Shown one piece after another: positions 49,644 through 62,109 of a DNA stretch of 64,000 nucleotides. The notes beneath the pieces were generated by a model. The model searched no databases and was not told the DNA's origin. It saw nothing but the letters and a program-made list of their open reading frames with translations. Origin of the DNA: Paramecium octaurelia (lineage: Eukaryota > Ciliophora > Oligohymenophorea > Peniculida > Parameciidae); assembly GCA_905182995.1 (NCBI GenBank), contig CAJJDP010000033.1, forward strand, positions 159,685 through 223,684, read 5' to 3'. Each line of letters begins with the position of its first letter. Position 1 is the first letter of the stretch. A program made the translations under genes and the position numbers.

Positions 49644-50538
49644 TCATTCTTCCTCTTTCATATTCATTAATTTAGATTCATCTCCTAAATCAAAATCCTT
49701 CAAACTAAAATCACATTTGTTTTATCTTCCCATTTCTGAAGTTACACTCTTAGTAGATGTTATGAACTTCATAAACTTATTTTGTCTGTCCTTCCTCAAG
49801 GCTGGTTGTTTAGACTCTTCAATTTGTTTGATTAGTTCATATTTGAGGAAACGAGACTCTTTATTAAATTAAGTCATATTACACTCTTTTTGTCACAATT
49901 CATAATGGTTATGCTCTTAATGTGTAGTCGATTATTGGATTCCTCAATGAAACTATCATCATCTAATAATATCTTACTCAATAAGTGATCTGACCAGTAT
50001 TTCAGAACTGAACGATCTACTTTACTTAATTGGACAATCACAAATTAAGATGTCTTTGTACTGATCATCATTTAATTATGTCAAACTATTAATACTAATT
50101 TTATAATACCACTCTTTAAATCCATTATAATATTAAAACAAATCTTTTTCTTACTAACCCAATACCACTATTTAATACCTCAAATGCTCGCACTCGATAA
50201 TACGTAATGCATTTGTAGTTGCTCATCTCTAAATTTTAAGTGTACACATTTTCGTAACCAACTATTATGATGCTGTAATTATAGTACTTTTAGATAAATT
50301 ATCATAAACTTATTGCGTATAAGAGGGTTGCAAAGGTATTTTCTCAGGATTGGTATATAAACAAACTCAAATAAGAGATTAGTTAATTACTTACACTCTC
50401 TCCTGATTCATTCGATATATCTCCTAATTTTACAGTTATTTTGACATTCAAATATTGTCGAAATATAATTAATTCATTGTTTAGTACATGATCTTCTTTA
50501 TCTCTTTATAGACAACAAATTCCTTCTTAATTACCCAT
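49644..50538 (-). CDS. Hypothetical protein, likely N-myristoylated
   Basis: 254 aa from six exons. Introns: 50366-50396, 50287-50309, 50154-50178, 49953-49977 and 49859-49884; two of them begin GTGTAA. The lengths give an exact codon count. It starts MGNQEGICCLQRD, a good N-myristoylation/palmitoylation site. The first half could be a beta-rich lipid-binding or C2-like domain (LNVKITVKLGDISNES, YYNYSIIIVGYENVYTQN, NYKCITYYRVRAFEQ), followed by FQYYNGFKEWYYKISIN and a charged tail (SKQPALRKDRQNKFMKF). No family recognised with confidence. A role at a membrane is inferred from the acylation site only. Confidence 0.7.
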
Positions 50539-50719
50539 ATGGTATTATTTATATATAATAAATAATAAAAACACATTATAAACAAAATTCATTAGTTAAA
50601 ATGAATTCTTCTACCCCACTCAAGACTGTCCATTAAATTTTGGAATTATTATTCTGTGATTTCTGTACCGATTTAATTAGACATTGTTCTCTCTTCTAAA
50701 ATAGTATCTTATGTCAGAA

Positions 50720-51781
50720 TCATGTCATCAGAACTTGCATCTACATGATTTTCCTAATCAAACCATGGATGTAAGGGTATTTCTAATAAATAGAATTAAT
50801 ACCATGGGCAGATAATCTCTAATGAGGATGCGGTTTGAGCAGTCTCTTAATAAGGTCTCTTTGGATTGGATTCAACTTCAAGAATTCTTGGGAATATTGA
50901 AATTAAGGGTCTCGCGAAGTAATCTATTCTATAGTTTCACTAATGGTCTCTGCATAAAAGGGTAGAGTTGAACATAACAACTGATAGAGTATGATCCCTA
51001 TGGACCATACGTCAACTGCAAATTAAAATATGAGGATATACCTTTTTCATCATAGCCTCCTCCTAGAAAGACTTCTGGAGCCTAATATAAGATAGTTCCA
51101 GTTGCTGTCCACATTTCAGTAAAGTTGTCTCTGTATTTGAATCGTTTAGAGACTCCAAAATCAATTAATTTTATTTAAATGTTTGGTTCAGTTTAAATCA
51201 GAATATTTTCTGGTTTTAAATCTCTGTGTGAGATTCCTCTGGCATGAATTTAAGCAATAACCTAAACTAACTGTTTAATTGTGTCTTGCTTCTATCTGAG
51301 AGTGAGGTTGCGATACACTTATTCCAAATTAGGGCTATCACAATATTCTATCACTTGATAATGATGCTTTGTTTATTGGTCAATGAATAAATCGTAAGTT
51401 CTGCATACTTAAGGGATGTCTAATAATTGTCTCTACAAATTGAATGTCTGTATGATAGTGTTGACAATCTCTGGATCATCAGTTCTGAAGCATTTCACAG
51501 CATAAGCTTGAATGGATTTGGACATTAATGACTTTGTACTTTTCTTTTTAGGAATTTTATAGCATTTTCTAACTACTGAATGTGCCCCTTCACCTATCCT
51601 AAATTTTAAAAGTACTACCTATCTTTTCCTATAATACATATGCATCTTTAAATCTTACAGCTGATTGCACCTCTTCCTATTAGACAATTACATTTTCGAT
51701 GTCCACTGATCTTCTAATCCTCAATCCCTATTTGCCAAACAAAAGAGCCCTCAATTCATTCCGTATATTTTCCTAATGCAT
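50720..51781 (-). CDS. Serine/threonine protein kinase
   Basis: 336 aa, two introns (51594-51618 and 51016-51041). The kinase domain is complete: Gly-loop GEGAHSVV (55-62), Lys88 in AYAVKCF, HRDLKPEN (177-184), DFGVSK (199-204), TGTILYQAPE (219-228) and DVWSIGIILY. The usual alpha-C Glu is not clear; the aligned stretch reads TFNLQRQLL. The N-terminal 50 residues are a charged leader. The HRDLKPEN and DVWSxGxxLY forms point to a CAMK/CDPK-like group kinase but no regulatory EF-hands are attached. It lies 43 bp from the divergent ATP synthase gene. Confidence 0.92.
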
Positions 51782-51824
51782 TTTAATATTAGCGAATATA
51801 TATATAAATCCAATTAAATTATTT
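51782..51824. promoter_or_regulatory. 43-bp divergent promoter spacer
   Basis: Only 43 bp lie between the start codons of the kinase (minus) and the ATP synthase subunit (plus). Regulatory sequence must be extremely short or lie within the genes. Inference from spacing. Confidence 0.5.
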
Positions 51825-52347
51825 ATGAATCGTCTTACCAATGGCGTGATCGGATTGGCATTAAAAAACTCCTTCTTCTTTAGTACTGCCAAAAAGGCTA
51901 AAATGGAATTGACTGTCAGAACTCCATACAAAACTATCATTGACAAGTTTGATGGCTTCTCCAGAATTGTAGCTAAGACCAATGAAGTACTCTCTGTCTC
52001 TCTCAAATTTAGGCTGCTCTTATCATATAAAATCGTACTCCTGCTGCAGTTTATATTTTACCACCTGGACCATTGAAAATTAAATTTACTTAAGATGTCA
52101 AAGGAGTAACTGGAGATTTCTTGCATTTGGGAGGATATGTGTTTGTCAACCCGTAAGATAATTATTCATTAATCATAGAGATAACACCTGCGAAATCAAT
52201 TTGTTAGATGTTGTTGATAGAAAAGAAGCAAAAGTCGATCAATTTGATAAAGCTGATGTAAAAGATGCAGATACTGTTGCAGGAAGATATGCAGGAAAAA
52301 TAAGGAGAGCTGCATAACGTACCTTCATTAAAAAAGCAACAGCATGA
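51825..52347 (+). CDS. ATP5F1D: Mitochondrial F1 ATP synthase delta subunit (bacterial epsilon homologue)
   Basis: 156 aa, introns 51987-52012 and 52153-52178. A short mitochondrial presequence (MNRLTNGVIGLALKNSFFF) leads to MELTVRTPYKTIIDKFDGF, then RIVAKTNEAALIIQNRTPA, ILPPGPLKIKFTQDVKGV, FLHLGGYVFVNPDNTCEI and a C-terminal helical pair (KVDQFDKADVKDADTVAG, YAGKIRRAAQRTF). N-terminal beta-sandwich followed by two helices is the build of the F1 delta/epsilon central-stalk subunit, which helps couple gamma rotation to catalysis. The wording is typical of ciliate versions. A divergent partner is the kinase gene. Confidence 0.75.
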
Positions 52348-52754
52348 TTTATAATACATAAATAATTATTTAATGCATTTGAATTGTATGCATTCCAATA
52401 ATAATACATTATTAATTGATTCTCTAGAATAAATTCATTCTCGAATTGCGTTAATTCATTGACTATCACATTCACATGTAGCCTTATTATTTAAAATCAA
52501 ATTAACAACAATATGGAGATAAATTTTATTCTTAAAAGTTATGTCCTGTTTTTTCATTCATAGGATTTGAGGTTATTACTAAAATCAAATCAGAAAATCT
52601 TTGGGAATGAACTTAGAATCTTATATTCTCAAAAATTCTAGGTTCGATTGAGAATTAATATTATGTGAGAGGGATTATTTAAAATGAATCACAGTAGTAT
52701 TTTATTAAATGATGATTGATATTTTATATATATTATTTTGAAAAACGAATATTG
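52348..52754. other. Intergenic, no gene seen
   Basis: About 400 bp of AT-rich DNA between the ATP synthase subunit and the DHHC gene. Only the promoter of the latter is expected. Confidence 0.45.
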
Positions 52755-53740
52755 ATGATATTTTGGAATAGATTAATGTCATGGATACCTGTCATAATTC
52801 TACTAGGGATCTTAATATTCATATATAGTATATATTTTGTGGTAATTGCTATCTTGAATTATACTAGTACAACATTCAGCCAAATTTTGAAGGATTCACT
52901 TTTGGAATAGTAATATAACACTTGATGATATTAATGTTCCTTATATCGATGCTTCGTGCTATGCTTTTAGAACCCGGGGCAATATGCCAAGTAATTTTAT
53001 GTATAAATATTGAGGACCTTATTGAAGAAACTTGGAGATAATGGGATGAATATTAATAATAAGAGAAAGAGAGGATGACTGAATAAAGACAAAGGAGAAG
53101 TCAAAGATCAGTCAAGACTTTTAAAACAGAAAACGATGAAGATAGAAGTGTTGTAAATATGGATGCCGATGAAAATTTAGATGATGATTATAACATCAAA
53201 AAGGATATTAATCAAAAAGGATAAGAAAAGAGATTCTGTAAAAAATGTTGCATTCCAAAACCGCTAAGAACTCATCATTGTTCTTAATGCAGATGTTGTT
53301 GGTAAAGAATGGACCATCATTGCCAATGGATCAATAATTGTGTAGCCAAAGACAATTATAAGATCTTCGTTTGCATGATCTTTTATGCTAGTAATTTTCC
53401 ATCATTTTAACAGTAGAGGCTGTCTTTTGGTTTGGGTGTCAATATCTTAATACCGGGTATTCCTTAATGTGATTGAAACTGATATGCCAGATCTTATACT
53501 GTTTCTAATTGTGCTCCATTATTATTTCATACTTTTGATTGCAGTCCTTATAACAGGCTTTTTCATATTCCACTTGTATTTGATATCCCAAAACAAGACT
53601 ACTTTGGAATAGTTGGAGGACAAACCAGACGTACTGCATATTTATTATTGTAGAGATTAAAGTATAATGAAGGAGTGTGGTAAAATTTCAAGTCCATAAT
53701 GGGTTCAAATATTCTATTATGGTTTTTACCAGTTAAATGA
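52755..53740 (+). CDS. DHHC-type protein S-acyltransferase (palmitoyltransferase)
   Basis: 296 aa with four introns (52842-52867, 52991-53014, 53469-53490, 53631-53653; exact codon count). Membrane helix 1 is WIPVIILLGILIFIYS, helix 2 LMILMFLISMLRAML followed by EPGAIC (compare the DPG motif). The Cys-rich core reads FCKKCCIPKPLRTHHCSQC, then MDHHCQWINNCVAKDNYK with the catalytic DHHC. Helix 4 is LILFLIVLHYYFILLIAVL, then SQNKTTLEQ (TTxE motif), and the end NFKSIMGSNILLWFLPVK. The splice around helix 3 is not certain: reading through gives FVCMIFYASNFPSF, other choices give a more hydrophobic helix but break the frame. It attaches palmitate to Cys on cytosolic proteins at membranes. Confidence 0.9.
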
Positions 53741-53797
53741 TATTATAATATCATCACAACAATTTAAATAAAGAAACTAAGATAAATTAAATTAATG

Positions 53798-55007
53798 TCA
53801 TCTTTAGGTGTAAAATCCCAAATCTCTTTCCTGTTATTTTATCAATTTAGTAAGGTTCTACTTTATTTCTAATCTTCTTGATGCGATCGGAGACTTGTCC
53901 ATAGATTTTTTTGACAATGATTTCAATAAAATTGAAGCAGAACAAGTGCTGATTCCCTTGCCTTGAAAATTAGATGAACTCGGTACAGAATATATAGATT
54001 ATTAATACTTATTCTTGCTCTAATCGAAGATAATTTCAATACAATACTTAATAAATTTCTAATTGCCCTTTACTTTTTTCTTTTTTTTTCCCCTTCCATT
54101 ATCTTTCAGTTTAGCAATTCCTCTATGACATAATTTAGTCGTATTAATTTAGTAGTTGTTGAAAATTCATTTTATTCTCAGGAATTTAAGGAATGACCAA
54201 TTTGGGTATAGTGACATTTTTATTATTAGATTAATTCTCATTAATTTTATTGTTAATTACAGGTTTCTTTGGGGATAATTTCATCAATTATTGATTTGCA
54301 AATTTATTTATATCTTTTATTACCTTTAAAATATCCTTGTCGTTTTATTAGTAATATAACTAATGGATAGAATTGGATGTATTAAGATGGTTCATTTATT
54401 TAGTTGTAACTGATTTCATTTTTTTAGAAGATACATTACAATTAGAATAAATATTATGTTCTGAAGTTTCCCAGCTTATTATTTTATTTTCATATTCTTC
54501 TATTTCAGATGATAAACTATTAAAAATAACAGAAATACTCAATATTTTAAGTAGTATTGAATAATATTCGATATTTATTGGTGGCTGCCACGATGTTAAC
54601 AGGTTATTTTTGTAATTTTTGCAGTTTATTGTTTCGCTTCTAAAGAATTTGATGTGCTGTCACGATTAACAAATTGGGTATTGGAATCTGAGACACAATT
54701 GATTGATTATACGCTATAGTACCTTGAATTAAAGTTTGCGCATTATTTATTTCTACTCCAATTAATCGTAACACTTTGTTAAATATTCATTATCATCATT
54801 GAAATATAACAAATCCTTAAATAAGATGACATGATCAATTTGCAAATTGCCTAATATTTCCGATATTGGTTTGGCAAAATAAAAATGAAAGCCATTATAA
54901 TACCTATTGTATTTGTGAATTGCATACTTCTTCTTTAAATTATCAATTTAGAATTATGATAAAGAACCTTAACATAATCTACATTCTTTATTTTATTTAT
55001 AATACAT
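53798..55007 (-). CDS. Hypothetical protein with CxxC N-terminus
   Basis: 374 aa, introns 54688-54722, 54517-54538 and 54020-54047 (exact codon count). The N-terminus (MYYKQNKECRLCQGSLSQF) has a Cys pair that may bind metal. A folded-looking part follows (YNGFHFYFAKPISEILGN, HVILFKDLLYFNDDNEYL, IPNLLIVTAHQILQKRN, VNIVAATNKYRILFN), then a long Asn/Ser/Lys-rich region probably disordered. The end is basic (KSMDKSPIASRRLEIKQN). No known family. It is convergent with the DHHC gene (57 bp between stops). Confidence 0.65.
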
Positions 55008-55072
55008 AAATTTAATTATTATTATATTCTAATTTAAGTCAATTATCAAAATTTTACTATATAAAACACAGT

Positions 55073-56316
55073 TCATTTCGTAATCCCATTCGAGAATTTC
55101 TAATAAAGTTTCTCAAATCCCTCTTTTCCAAAGAATTTAAATAGCTCCACCAAATCTAATTTTTTATCTGTTTTTCTCATTATTTTTCTAATCTCTTTTT
55201 CTTCTATTGGTTTAAGCAAGGCTTATTTAATAATGTCTTCTGCACATCTAACTTTTTACTCCTGAAAATTAAAAAATGAAGAAAGATCAGCTTCATTTTT
55301 AGTCAGCAAAGCATCTTGATGGATTGTAACCATTGCCATTATTAGATCTGTGTATCCTAACACAGAACCCTTAATAAAAATGTAATCCCAAAATAGTACG
55401 CAATCCAATAGATCAAATAAGTATACAAATCCACTTAGTAAAATCTTACTTATCCAAATTGAAGGGGAGATATCGCATTAGACAAAATGATCATACACTT
55501 TTGGCAATCTCACTTGCATTAATTTCATAATGATTTCCTCCATAATAAAAAGCAAAGGCAAATCATCTTAAAATAACAGATTGAACATGTAAAAGGAGGA
55601 ATCAAGTAATTCAGCAAACACACTCACGGTTTCTTATTCTTAAACTCCTGACACCATCAAAAATAAGGCTAAGAAATAATACATAGTAACATACCTGCTA
55701 TGTAATTCATACCTTGACAATAGCCTACTTTAGGATATAAATAAGCTAAATTGCTTAGCACATAATCTAATTTGTCTACAACAGCCTCCTCTTTGAATAC
55801 ATCACTAATTAAAGTTCTGTTTATATCTTTCTTAATGCAATAATTTGCTTCACTTATTTGCTTATCCATCTTTTTATGCATTATACCTTTTTGAAAGGTG
55901 ATAACTTTCCAATATGCCCATCTATACTTTTGTGGAAGACCTCTCAATCCGTAGTATTTAAACTCCTATTTCTCTTGGATGAAAAATCTAAACATATAAT
56001 ATTCATAATCCTATGTTATTAAATGACAATCTTAAAAAAACTATTAAATATTGTCTGGTTTTGAAAGCGAATTTCTATAATTTGAAGAGGTTCTAGTGGG
56101 TTCATCATACACTTTAAATGAATTCAGTTTTTCTGCCCACATTTCATCCAATTTAGGATTCTTCCCTACTTGTAAGTATTTACCAATTTCATATTTTTAA
56201 GAAAAGGAATTGCCTCTATCAAATGAATTCTTATTCTCTTGTTTATTGAAATCCAATGTCATCCTATACAAATTGTTATCTTGCTTTTCTATTTGAGCAC
56301 ATGATAATTATCCCAT
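55073..56316 (-). CDS. TBC-domain Rab GTPase-activating protein
   Basis: 405 aa, one intron (55669-55694). The TBC domain starts at about residue 120 with YYGLRGLPQKYRWAYWKV. Both catalytic fingers are present: Arg167 in CIKKDINRTL (I-x-x-D-x-x-R) and Gln201 in VGYCQGMNYIA (YCQGMN). Later helices include ETVSVFAELLDSSFYMFN, YDHFVQCDISPSIWI and DCVLFWDYIFIKGS. It should speed GTP hydrolysis on a Rab by the dual-finger mechanism; which Rab is unknown. MGQLSCAQ at the start suggests N-myristoylation. Divergent from the four-helix membrane protein, 74 bp apart. Confidence 0.92.
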
Positions 56317-56390
56317 TAATTTAAATAATTATTTATAAAAATCTATATATCATCTCTATAATAATAATTAACATTACTAAAAGAAATTGG
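56317..56390. promoter_or_regulatory. 74-bp divergent promoter spacer
   Basis: Start codons of the TBC gene (minus) and the four-helix membrane protein (plus) are 74 bp apart, a third compact divergent pair in this window. Inference from spacing. Confidence 0.5.
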
Positions 56391-56951
56391 ATGGAATCAA
56401 AAAAATTGAGTAAATTTATTGAATTAATTTTTCTGTCTATTGCAGTAAGAACTAAAATCTAATATATCAAAGTGGTTATCCGTGTTAGCCTGCTTAATAA
56501 GGACTGACTTTAATTTTCCATTTGCCTTTTTCTTTTATTATCTATGGATATCAAGAGATGACAAAGCTAACTCCTTAATGGTATTCAATCATAGTCTATC
56601 TAATGTAGTTGATGGTTTTGAATGGAATCCTAATCTTGGTAGACCTAATTTGGCTATTATCTGTTGGATCCATTTGGACAGCAACAGAGTAAAATAATCC
56701 TGTATGGGGACACTTACATGGTCTTCATGTCTTTGTTATATTTATCAGCGTTGTAACGTCATATTGAAAGTATTTTAATCAATTCTATTATTAGGTTGGT
56801 GCTATTGCAGCCATTAATTCTTATAGAGGAAATCAGACTCAAGTTAGTAATCTTTATAGTTTAAATTGTAGCTGCTTCAGTATAAAACCCACAATAGAGT
56901 GGTGTAAACGACTTTTCTTAAAACAGGCAAGTTCCTTATGGGTTTAATTGA
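56391..56951 (+). CDS. Small four-helix membrane protein, AGTRAP-like layout
   Basis: 152 aa. Introns 56445-56472, 56581-56608, 56750-56770 and 56847-56871 give an exact codon count. Four hydrophobic helices are seen: KFIELIFLSIAWLSVLACL, FPFAFFFYYLWI, LMVLNGILILVDLIWLLSV and GLHVFVIFISVVTSYF, followed by a short polar tail (GAIAAINSYRGNQTQ, NPQQSGVNDFSQN). Length, helix spacing and the loop with acidic/aromatic residues are like AGTRAP-type proteins, but similarity is only by layout. It may belong to a ciliate-specific family. Localisation and function unknown. Confidence 0.65.
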
Positions 56952-57020
56952 CGAAATAAAACATTCGTATTTATATAAACTTCAAATAATTATTTAATTT
57001 AACAGCAAAATTGCATAGCA

Positions 57021-57597
57021 ATGTCTTTACAGGGATAGAACAAATTAGTTGGTTCCGATCAACTTTTCTAATTATGTACAGGATTTATTAGGTTTATAGA
57101 AGAAGTAAGTAAAATCAATGCATTCTTAGATTTTTTTACCTATTTCCAAGTAAGATACCAAGCAATTTCAATATTGGACCAAGTTTAAGGAAATTATTGA
57201 TCCAATCAATTAAACCATTGAAGTCTCTAAAATTCCTATATTTTTCTAATCCATTCAAAATCCAAAATGTAACTAAGAAAATTAGGCATCCACTAACACT
57301 TAAAAGTTACAATTAAAAAACAATTTAAGTGCCTAAGATAAAATTTGTTCTGTTAATGATAATTAAAATAAATCTTGCGAATTTGAATTGAAATTGAAAG
57401 AAATCTCAGAAAAAATTAATAAGACATTCCATTAAAATAATACTCATCTAGATATATTGTTGAAGATGGATGATACAACTTAAGATGCAAAAATAAAATT
57501 AGAAATTGGTAACTAAAGAACTACATCCATTAATAGAAGAATAGATTTCAAAAGAAGAAATACAGATTATTATTCATTAAAACCAATAAACATATGA
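57021..57597 (+). CDS. Hypothetical coiled-coil protein
   Basis: 183 aa, one intron (57105-57129). After a short head (MSLQGQNKLVGSDQLFQL) the protein is Asn/Gln/Lys rich with a likely coiled coil (FELKLKEISEKINKTFHQN) and a basic C-terminus (INRRIDFKRRNTDYYSLK). It starts 69 bp after the four-helix membrane protein and ends 139 bp before the VPS50-like gene, all on the plus strand. No domain recognised. Confidence 0.7.
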
Positions 57598-57736
57598 CTA
57601 ATTTTTCAATAATACTTATAAATGCCATCAAATATATTTTCTTGATTACCATTCAAAGATTGTGGACATTTCTAATTAAATTTTGAAATATAATTTATTT
57701 TCAACACTCTTGTTATTAATAAATAATTAATAATAA

Positions 57737-60700
57737 TGAATGTAAAAAATTATATATTACGTAAACTGGTTGGTGACTCTTCAAATACATTGACAGTTGA
57801 ATAGGTTTAGAGAATTCTAGAATCACAAAAGGATGATGATAGGATATTTAGGTAAAATGACATATGCGAAATAGAGCAATTATTAATTCATCATTGTCCA
57901 ATTAAAAACTACAGACAGGCAATTCTGAATTCCATATCAATTCTTCAACGGATTTTGGTACTCTATTGTTGAACTAATTATAATCCAGTTTAGTAAATAT
58001 ACTAATCCATATCATCATTTTAGTAATCCATAAAATCAAAGAATTAACTTTTATCCATCGACTAGTTTCCTATAGACATCAATTAATTCAATATTGACAT
58101 TTCACAAACTGATCTAATAAAATAATAACTTTAATACATTTATCGATTATTTAAAGCTACTATTCGACAAAATGGTGATGGTTTAAAAGAAACATAAAAT
58201 TACCTTGCCAATTTAAATTAAGCAGAGTAAATTATTGAATCTTAATATGCATAATAATGTATCCTGAAAGCACCACAATACATCGAAGGAATAGATTAAA
58301 TTAATTTATGGTGTGAAAAAAGCAGTACCTTGTATTAGACTGTAATCTCAACTAGATAGTTATTGCAATAGAGTAAGCTCACATCTTTAAAAAAATAATT
58401 GTAAATTGTCGAAAAGTACAAATCCATTCAAAGGATAAAATATACTTTGGAAAAGTTAATGATCCTAAAATAGACATTTGGTTAATTAGCTTAGGCTATG
58501 AACAAATATGATGATAATGCATATGAAATCATACCAATTATGAAGGAAACGCAAAATAATATTAATAAATATAAATTGAATGAGTTAAAGTTATCATGCA
58601 TTAGTGATAACTTTTTTGAAAATAAAATAGAATCCTTAAAAGAAAGAATAAAGTCAGGCATCTTAGCAAACTTTATGAAGTTTGATGAAAAAAAATACTA
58701 TTCCCTTTTGAAAAGCTATTATTTCATTGAAAAACATTATTAAATGTAATCTTATGTAACTCAAATCTGGGGTTTGGCTAAGAAGAGTATCAGCGTAACC
58801 TTTAAAAATGCTATTAAATTATTTGAATAATCTTATATTCCACATAAGATCTATCAAAATTGCTAAGATGAGGACTTACTATAATTCTATAAATTACTGT
58901 ATAGTGAATTGGTAGAACAAATGTTAAATTTCCATTATTGCAATAGGTTTCATCAAGAAAATGATTTTAAAATCGAAGAAGAGGATGGCAACTCTTAATT
59001 TGAAGAGTATACTGAATAAATTAGACAATCATACTTAGAAATGAGATAGTTAATTTGGTCATAAATTCAAAAGAAAATTATTAAAATCATAAATGCACAT
59101 TAGATCAATATAAAATCATTAGTTCTTGAACAGTTAATCTACTTCTTAGGTTATAATTGCTTATTGATAAAAAGGGCTGAAGATTTTAGTCATTCTGATT
59201 CACAAAAGTATGAATATCATTATTAATTAGATTAACTAAATGTATCATTGACGTCTATATGAGTTTTGTTTAGTAGTTTCATAAAACAAACCTTAAATCT
59301 ATAAGCACATATTTACAAAATGAATTGTACTAGAGATTGCCCTTGACAAAGGATTCTAAGTTAATTCAATAATTAGAATAACTCACAAATTTGAATCAAG
59401 TCAATACAAAGTTATTTGAATACTTAATTGAAAAAAGGGAAGAAAACTATCATTAAGAAACAAAGAAAACAATTGACTTCCAAGATTTGATTAATAATGA
59501 TAAAGAGATGCAATTATTTTATTTGTTTGAATACCAAAATCCTTTTGTTTTATAATAGGAGGAATTTGATCTCATTATTAAGGCGATTTGGATAAAAAGA
59601 TATGCTACTTAATCCACAGGTGTTTTGAATTAAATTGAATCAGTTTTATCATCTTCAAGTATTAGAATTTTGGAATTGCTTCCATAATATGCTCTGCTAT
59701 CCTTTTATCATCCATCATGTCAACAGCAAATAATCGCTAGTTTTCTTTAACTGCTAGAACTCTATTTGTTTGTTTCATATAATCAATTAGTAGGGATGAC
59801 ATAATAGAAATAATTACTAGAGAATTTTTCATAAATAATAAAGTTTGATGAAAGTAAAGAAATCGAATTCTTTGTCCAAACTTATGATTCATTTAGTGAC
59901 TGTTTAGTTCTTCAAGAACGATTTTGTTATTTCAAAAGATTCGTATAGAAGTTTTGCAAGGAAGGAATAGACTTCAAAGATATTGATATATTTTCATCCA
60001 AAGAGAAGAGATAATTTGTTGACATTGCAGAAAGAGCTATAGCTTCAGAATCCTTAGCGTATTTACTTGCTTAAACCAAATCTGTGTTTTCTCTAATTGG
60101 AATAACATCATAAAATTTTGATATTTTTAAAGAAGTCTATAATTAATATAAGGAGTTCATTTATAGGAATTTTGTGCAAACGTATATTAAGATTGATGGA
60201 ATAGTACAGTATGTACCATAATAAAGGTGGGATCTTAAGGATCTACACAATGAAAATAATAACATATATTTGGACAGGCTGATATAATTTATTGTTGATT
60301 AACGAGAAAGATTAAAAAGCATAGGAGGCGGTGTTATACCACCAAATGCTCAAAAGGATATTTTTTCATTCTTAGCAGAGCATTGCTTAAATGTATTATT
60401 GGAGACGTATGGGAAGATTAAGAAGGTAACATTTTATGATTAATAAAAGTTAAATTCAATTGGAAGGGATTAAATGGTGTTTGAATATACGACTTGCTGT
60501 TAATCAATAGAATCAAGTTAAAAGAATAGTAAAGAAGTTGTGCTTAACCCTAAGATTACTTTAATGCAATTAGAATATTTGAAGGTTTTCAATTCCTAAT
60601 AATATGAGGAGATTGATCAGTACATTCAAAAATCGAAAGTAGATATATCATTTAAGATTATTATTAGACTTTGATCCCTTTAAGATTGCTGTATAATTTG

Positions 60701-60783
60701 ATGAGTTCAAGTCCAAGTTATAACAAATTATCAAAATAATAGAGGAAGGACATATCAGTCAAATTCTTTAAAGATTATTATGA
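57737..60783 (+). CDS. VPS50: VPS50/syndetin-like tethering-complex subunit
   Basis: 969 aa with five introns (57774-57796, 57968-57988, 59242-59273, 60426-60449, 60620-60656; exact codon count; the last is the least certain). The N-terminal third is the helical VPS51/VPS54-type coil (IYRLFKATIRQNGDGLKETQ, RQLLQQSKLTSLKKQLQIVE). Around residue 500 HYQLDQLNQFHKTNLKS and YLQNELYQRLP recall the syndetin body. The C-terminus has SIGGGVIPPNAQKDIF, ETYGKIKKLNSIGRDQMVF and ITLMQLEYLKV, matching the GYSKIKKCSNEGRALMQLD block of animal VPS50. Syndetin replaces VPS54 in the EARP complex, which tethers vesicles for endocytic recycling. GARP/EARP relatives such as VPS54 are the alternative. Confidence 0.75.
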
Positions 60784-60838
60784 TACATTTAAATTATTTT
60801 GAAAATATTTATAAACCAGCAGCAACTGAACATTTAAA

Positions 60839-62109
60839 TCATTATAAATTATTATTAATCATGCTTTAATTTTCTTATATCTGACTTTGATTTGCCAAAG
60901 ATTCTTATGACAATTGTTATTACTGCAGAGTTTAATTCATTTTGTTAATATCAACTAAACAAATAGAACATCTTCCAACGTTTTTTTGTATTTGCATATG
61001 ATTCTATATACAATGTTCGTGGAAACAATGTCCACAAAAGATTTCAATAATTATTCCAGTCTAAAATGATTCTAAACAATAAGCACATCTGTCTTATTCA
61101 AATTTCATTTCATTTTACTTGATCTGATGGATGAGATTCTAAGACTTTAATCTTTCAAATTCTGACAAGACATTGAAATGCCTTCTTCTATGAGGGAAAA
61201 TAGGTTCGGGATCTAACCATTCAACAAACCTCCTGCCAAATATCCTTATTAAAATAGTTCTAATCAACGCCATTATAACTATGCTTCCAAGTATCGTTAG
61301 CAGAAGTATGATGATAAACTAAAATAGTTATTGCTAATTTTATTAACTTCTATATCTTATAATGAAAATTAATTACAATTTTTGAATACTGATAATTTAA
61401 TAGAATATCTAAGAGAAATCTATTTCTGCATCCTCTGTGAATTATAAAGTAATTCTAAATTAATTTGCTCTTATCCTATAATAAAGACTCTTGGTTAATT
61501 TGCTCAAATTGTAACATAATTTTACATTTATTAAAGAGAATCTATACAAGGAAAGTCATCAAACAGACCAACGGATAAACAAATACTTAGGTCTGCTTTA
61601 ACCTCAATTTAGGATAAATTTCCTATTCCTATTTATATCAAGAATTCTGGGCCCATTCTTCCTTAAAAATATATTGTACAAAGTTCTCCTTAACCAACCT
61701 ATGACTTGACATTTTAGAAGATAATTCTAGATTCAGCAGAAACGTAGTATGATTAATTTGGACAATATTTTGGTATTCCACAAATATCGTGATTCTTATA
61801 TAAATAATTTGTAGCATTATATAGAGGAACTTCCTTAACAATATTACATTTTGGAAAGGTAACATTCGTTTACGGATCCGGATATTCGGATATATTCTTT
61901 ACTTCTACTTTGCTTCTATCAACTAGTTCGGAGTAATTAAATGGTGCTTTTAACAGTCTGAAACACTGATTTTTTTCTAAATTAAATTAACAACAGTTCT
62001 TAAACTCACAAGAATGACACTAAAATTTGAAGCAACATTCATACAGTTGTATAAGAATTACAATGAATTTTTTTGCAATATGTTTATAAGCCGATATCAA
62101 TTTCCTCAT
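60839..62109 (-). CDS. Membrane-anchored RING-H2 E3 ubiquitin ligase
   Basis: 401 aa, introns 61490-61525 and 61319-61347. The start at 62109 gives a signal/anchor (IAKKFIVILIQLYECC). A Cys-rich lumenal part follows (CCFKFQCHSCEFKNCC, CGIPKYCPNQSYYVS). A transmembrane helix (FIIILLLTILGSIVIMALI) precedes a cytosolic tail with a RING-H2 finger: CAYCLESF, FCGHCFHEHCIQ and RCSICLV, with Cys-x2-Cys, Cys-x-His, x2-His, x2-Cys and Cys-x2-Cys ligands. The Gln-rich end is short. The layout (lumenal domain, one helix, RING-H2) is that of membrane E3 ligases acting on endomembranes. Convergent with VPS50 (55 bp between stops). Confidence 0.9.

Noticed and set aside
51773-52006. Minus-strand frame opposite the ATP synthase subunit
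   Set aside because: The plus strand carries an intron-consistent, recognisable protein; the minus frame is its mirror.
53798-54099. A separate 82-aa gene starting at an ATG near 54099
   Set aside because: The same segment is the 3' part of a longer minus-strand gene with exact codon count and one fewer intron, which is simpler.
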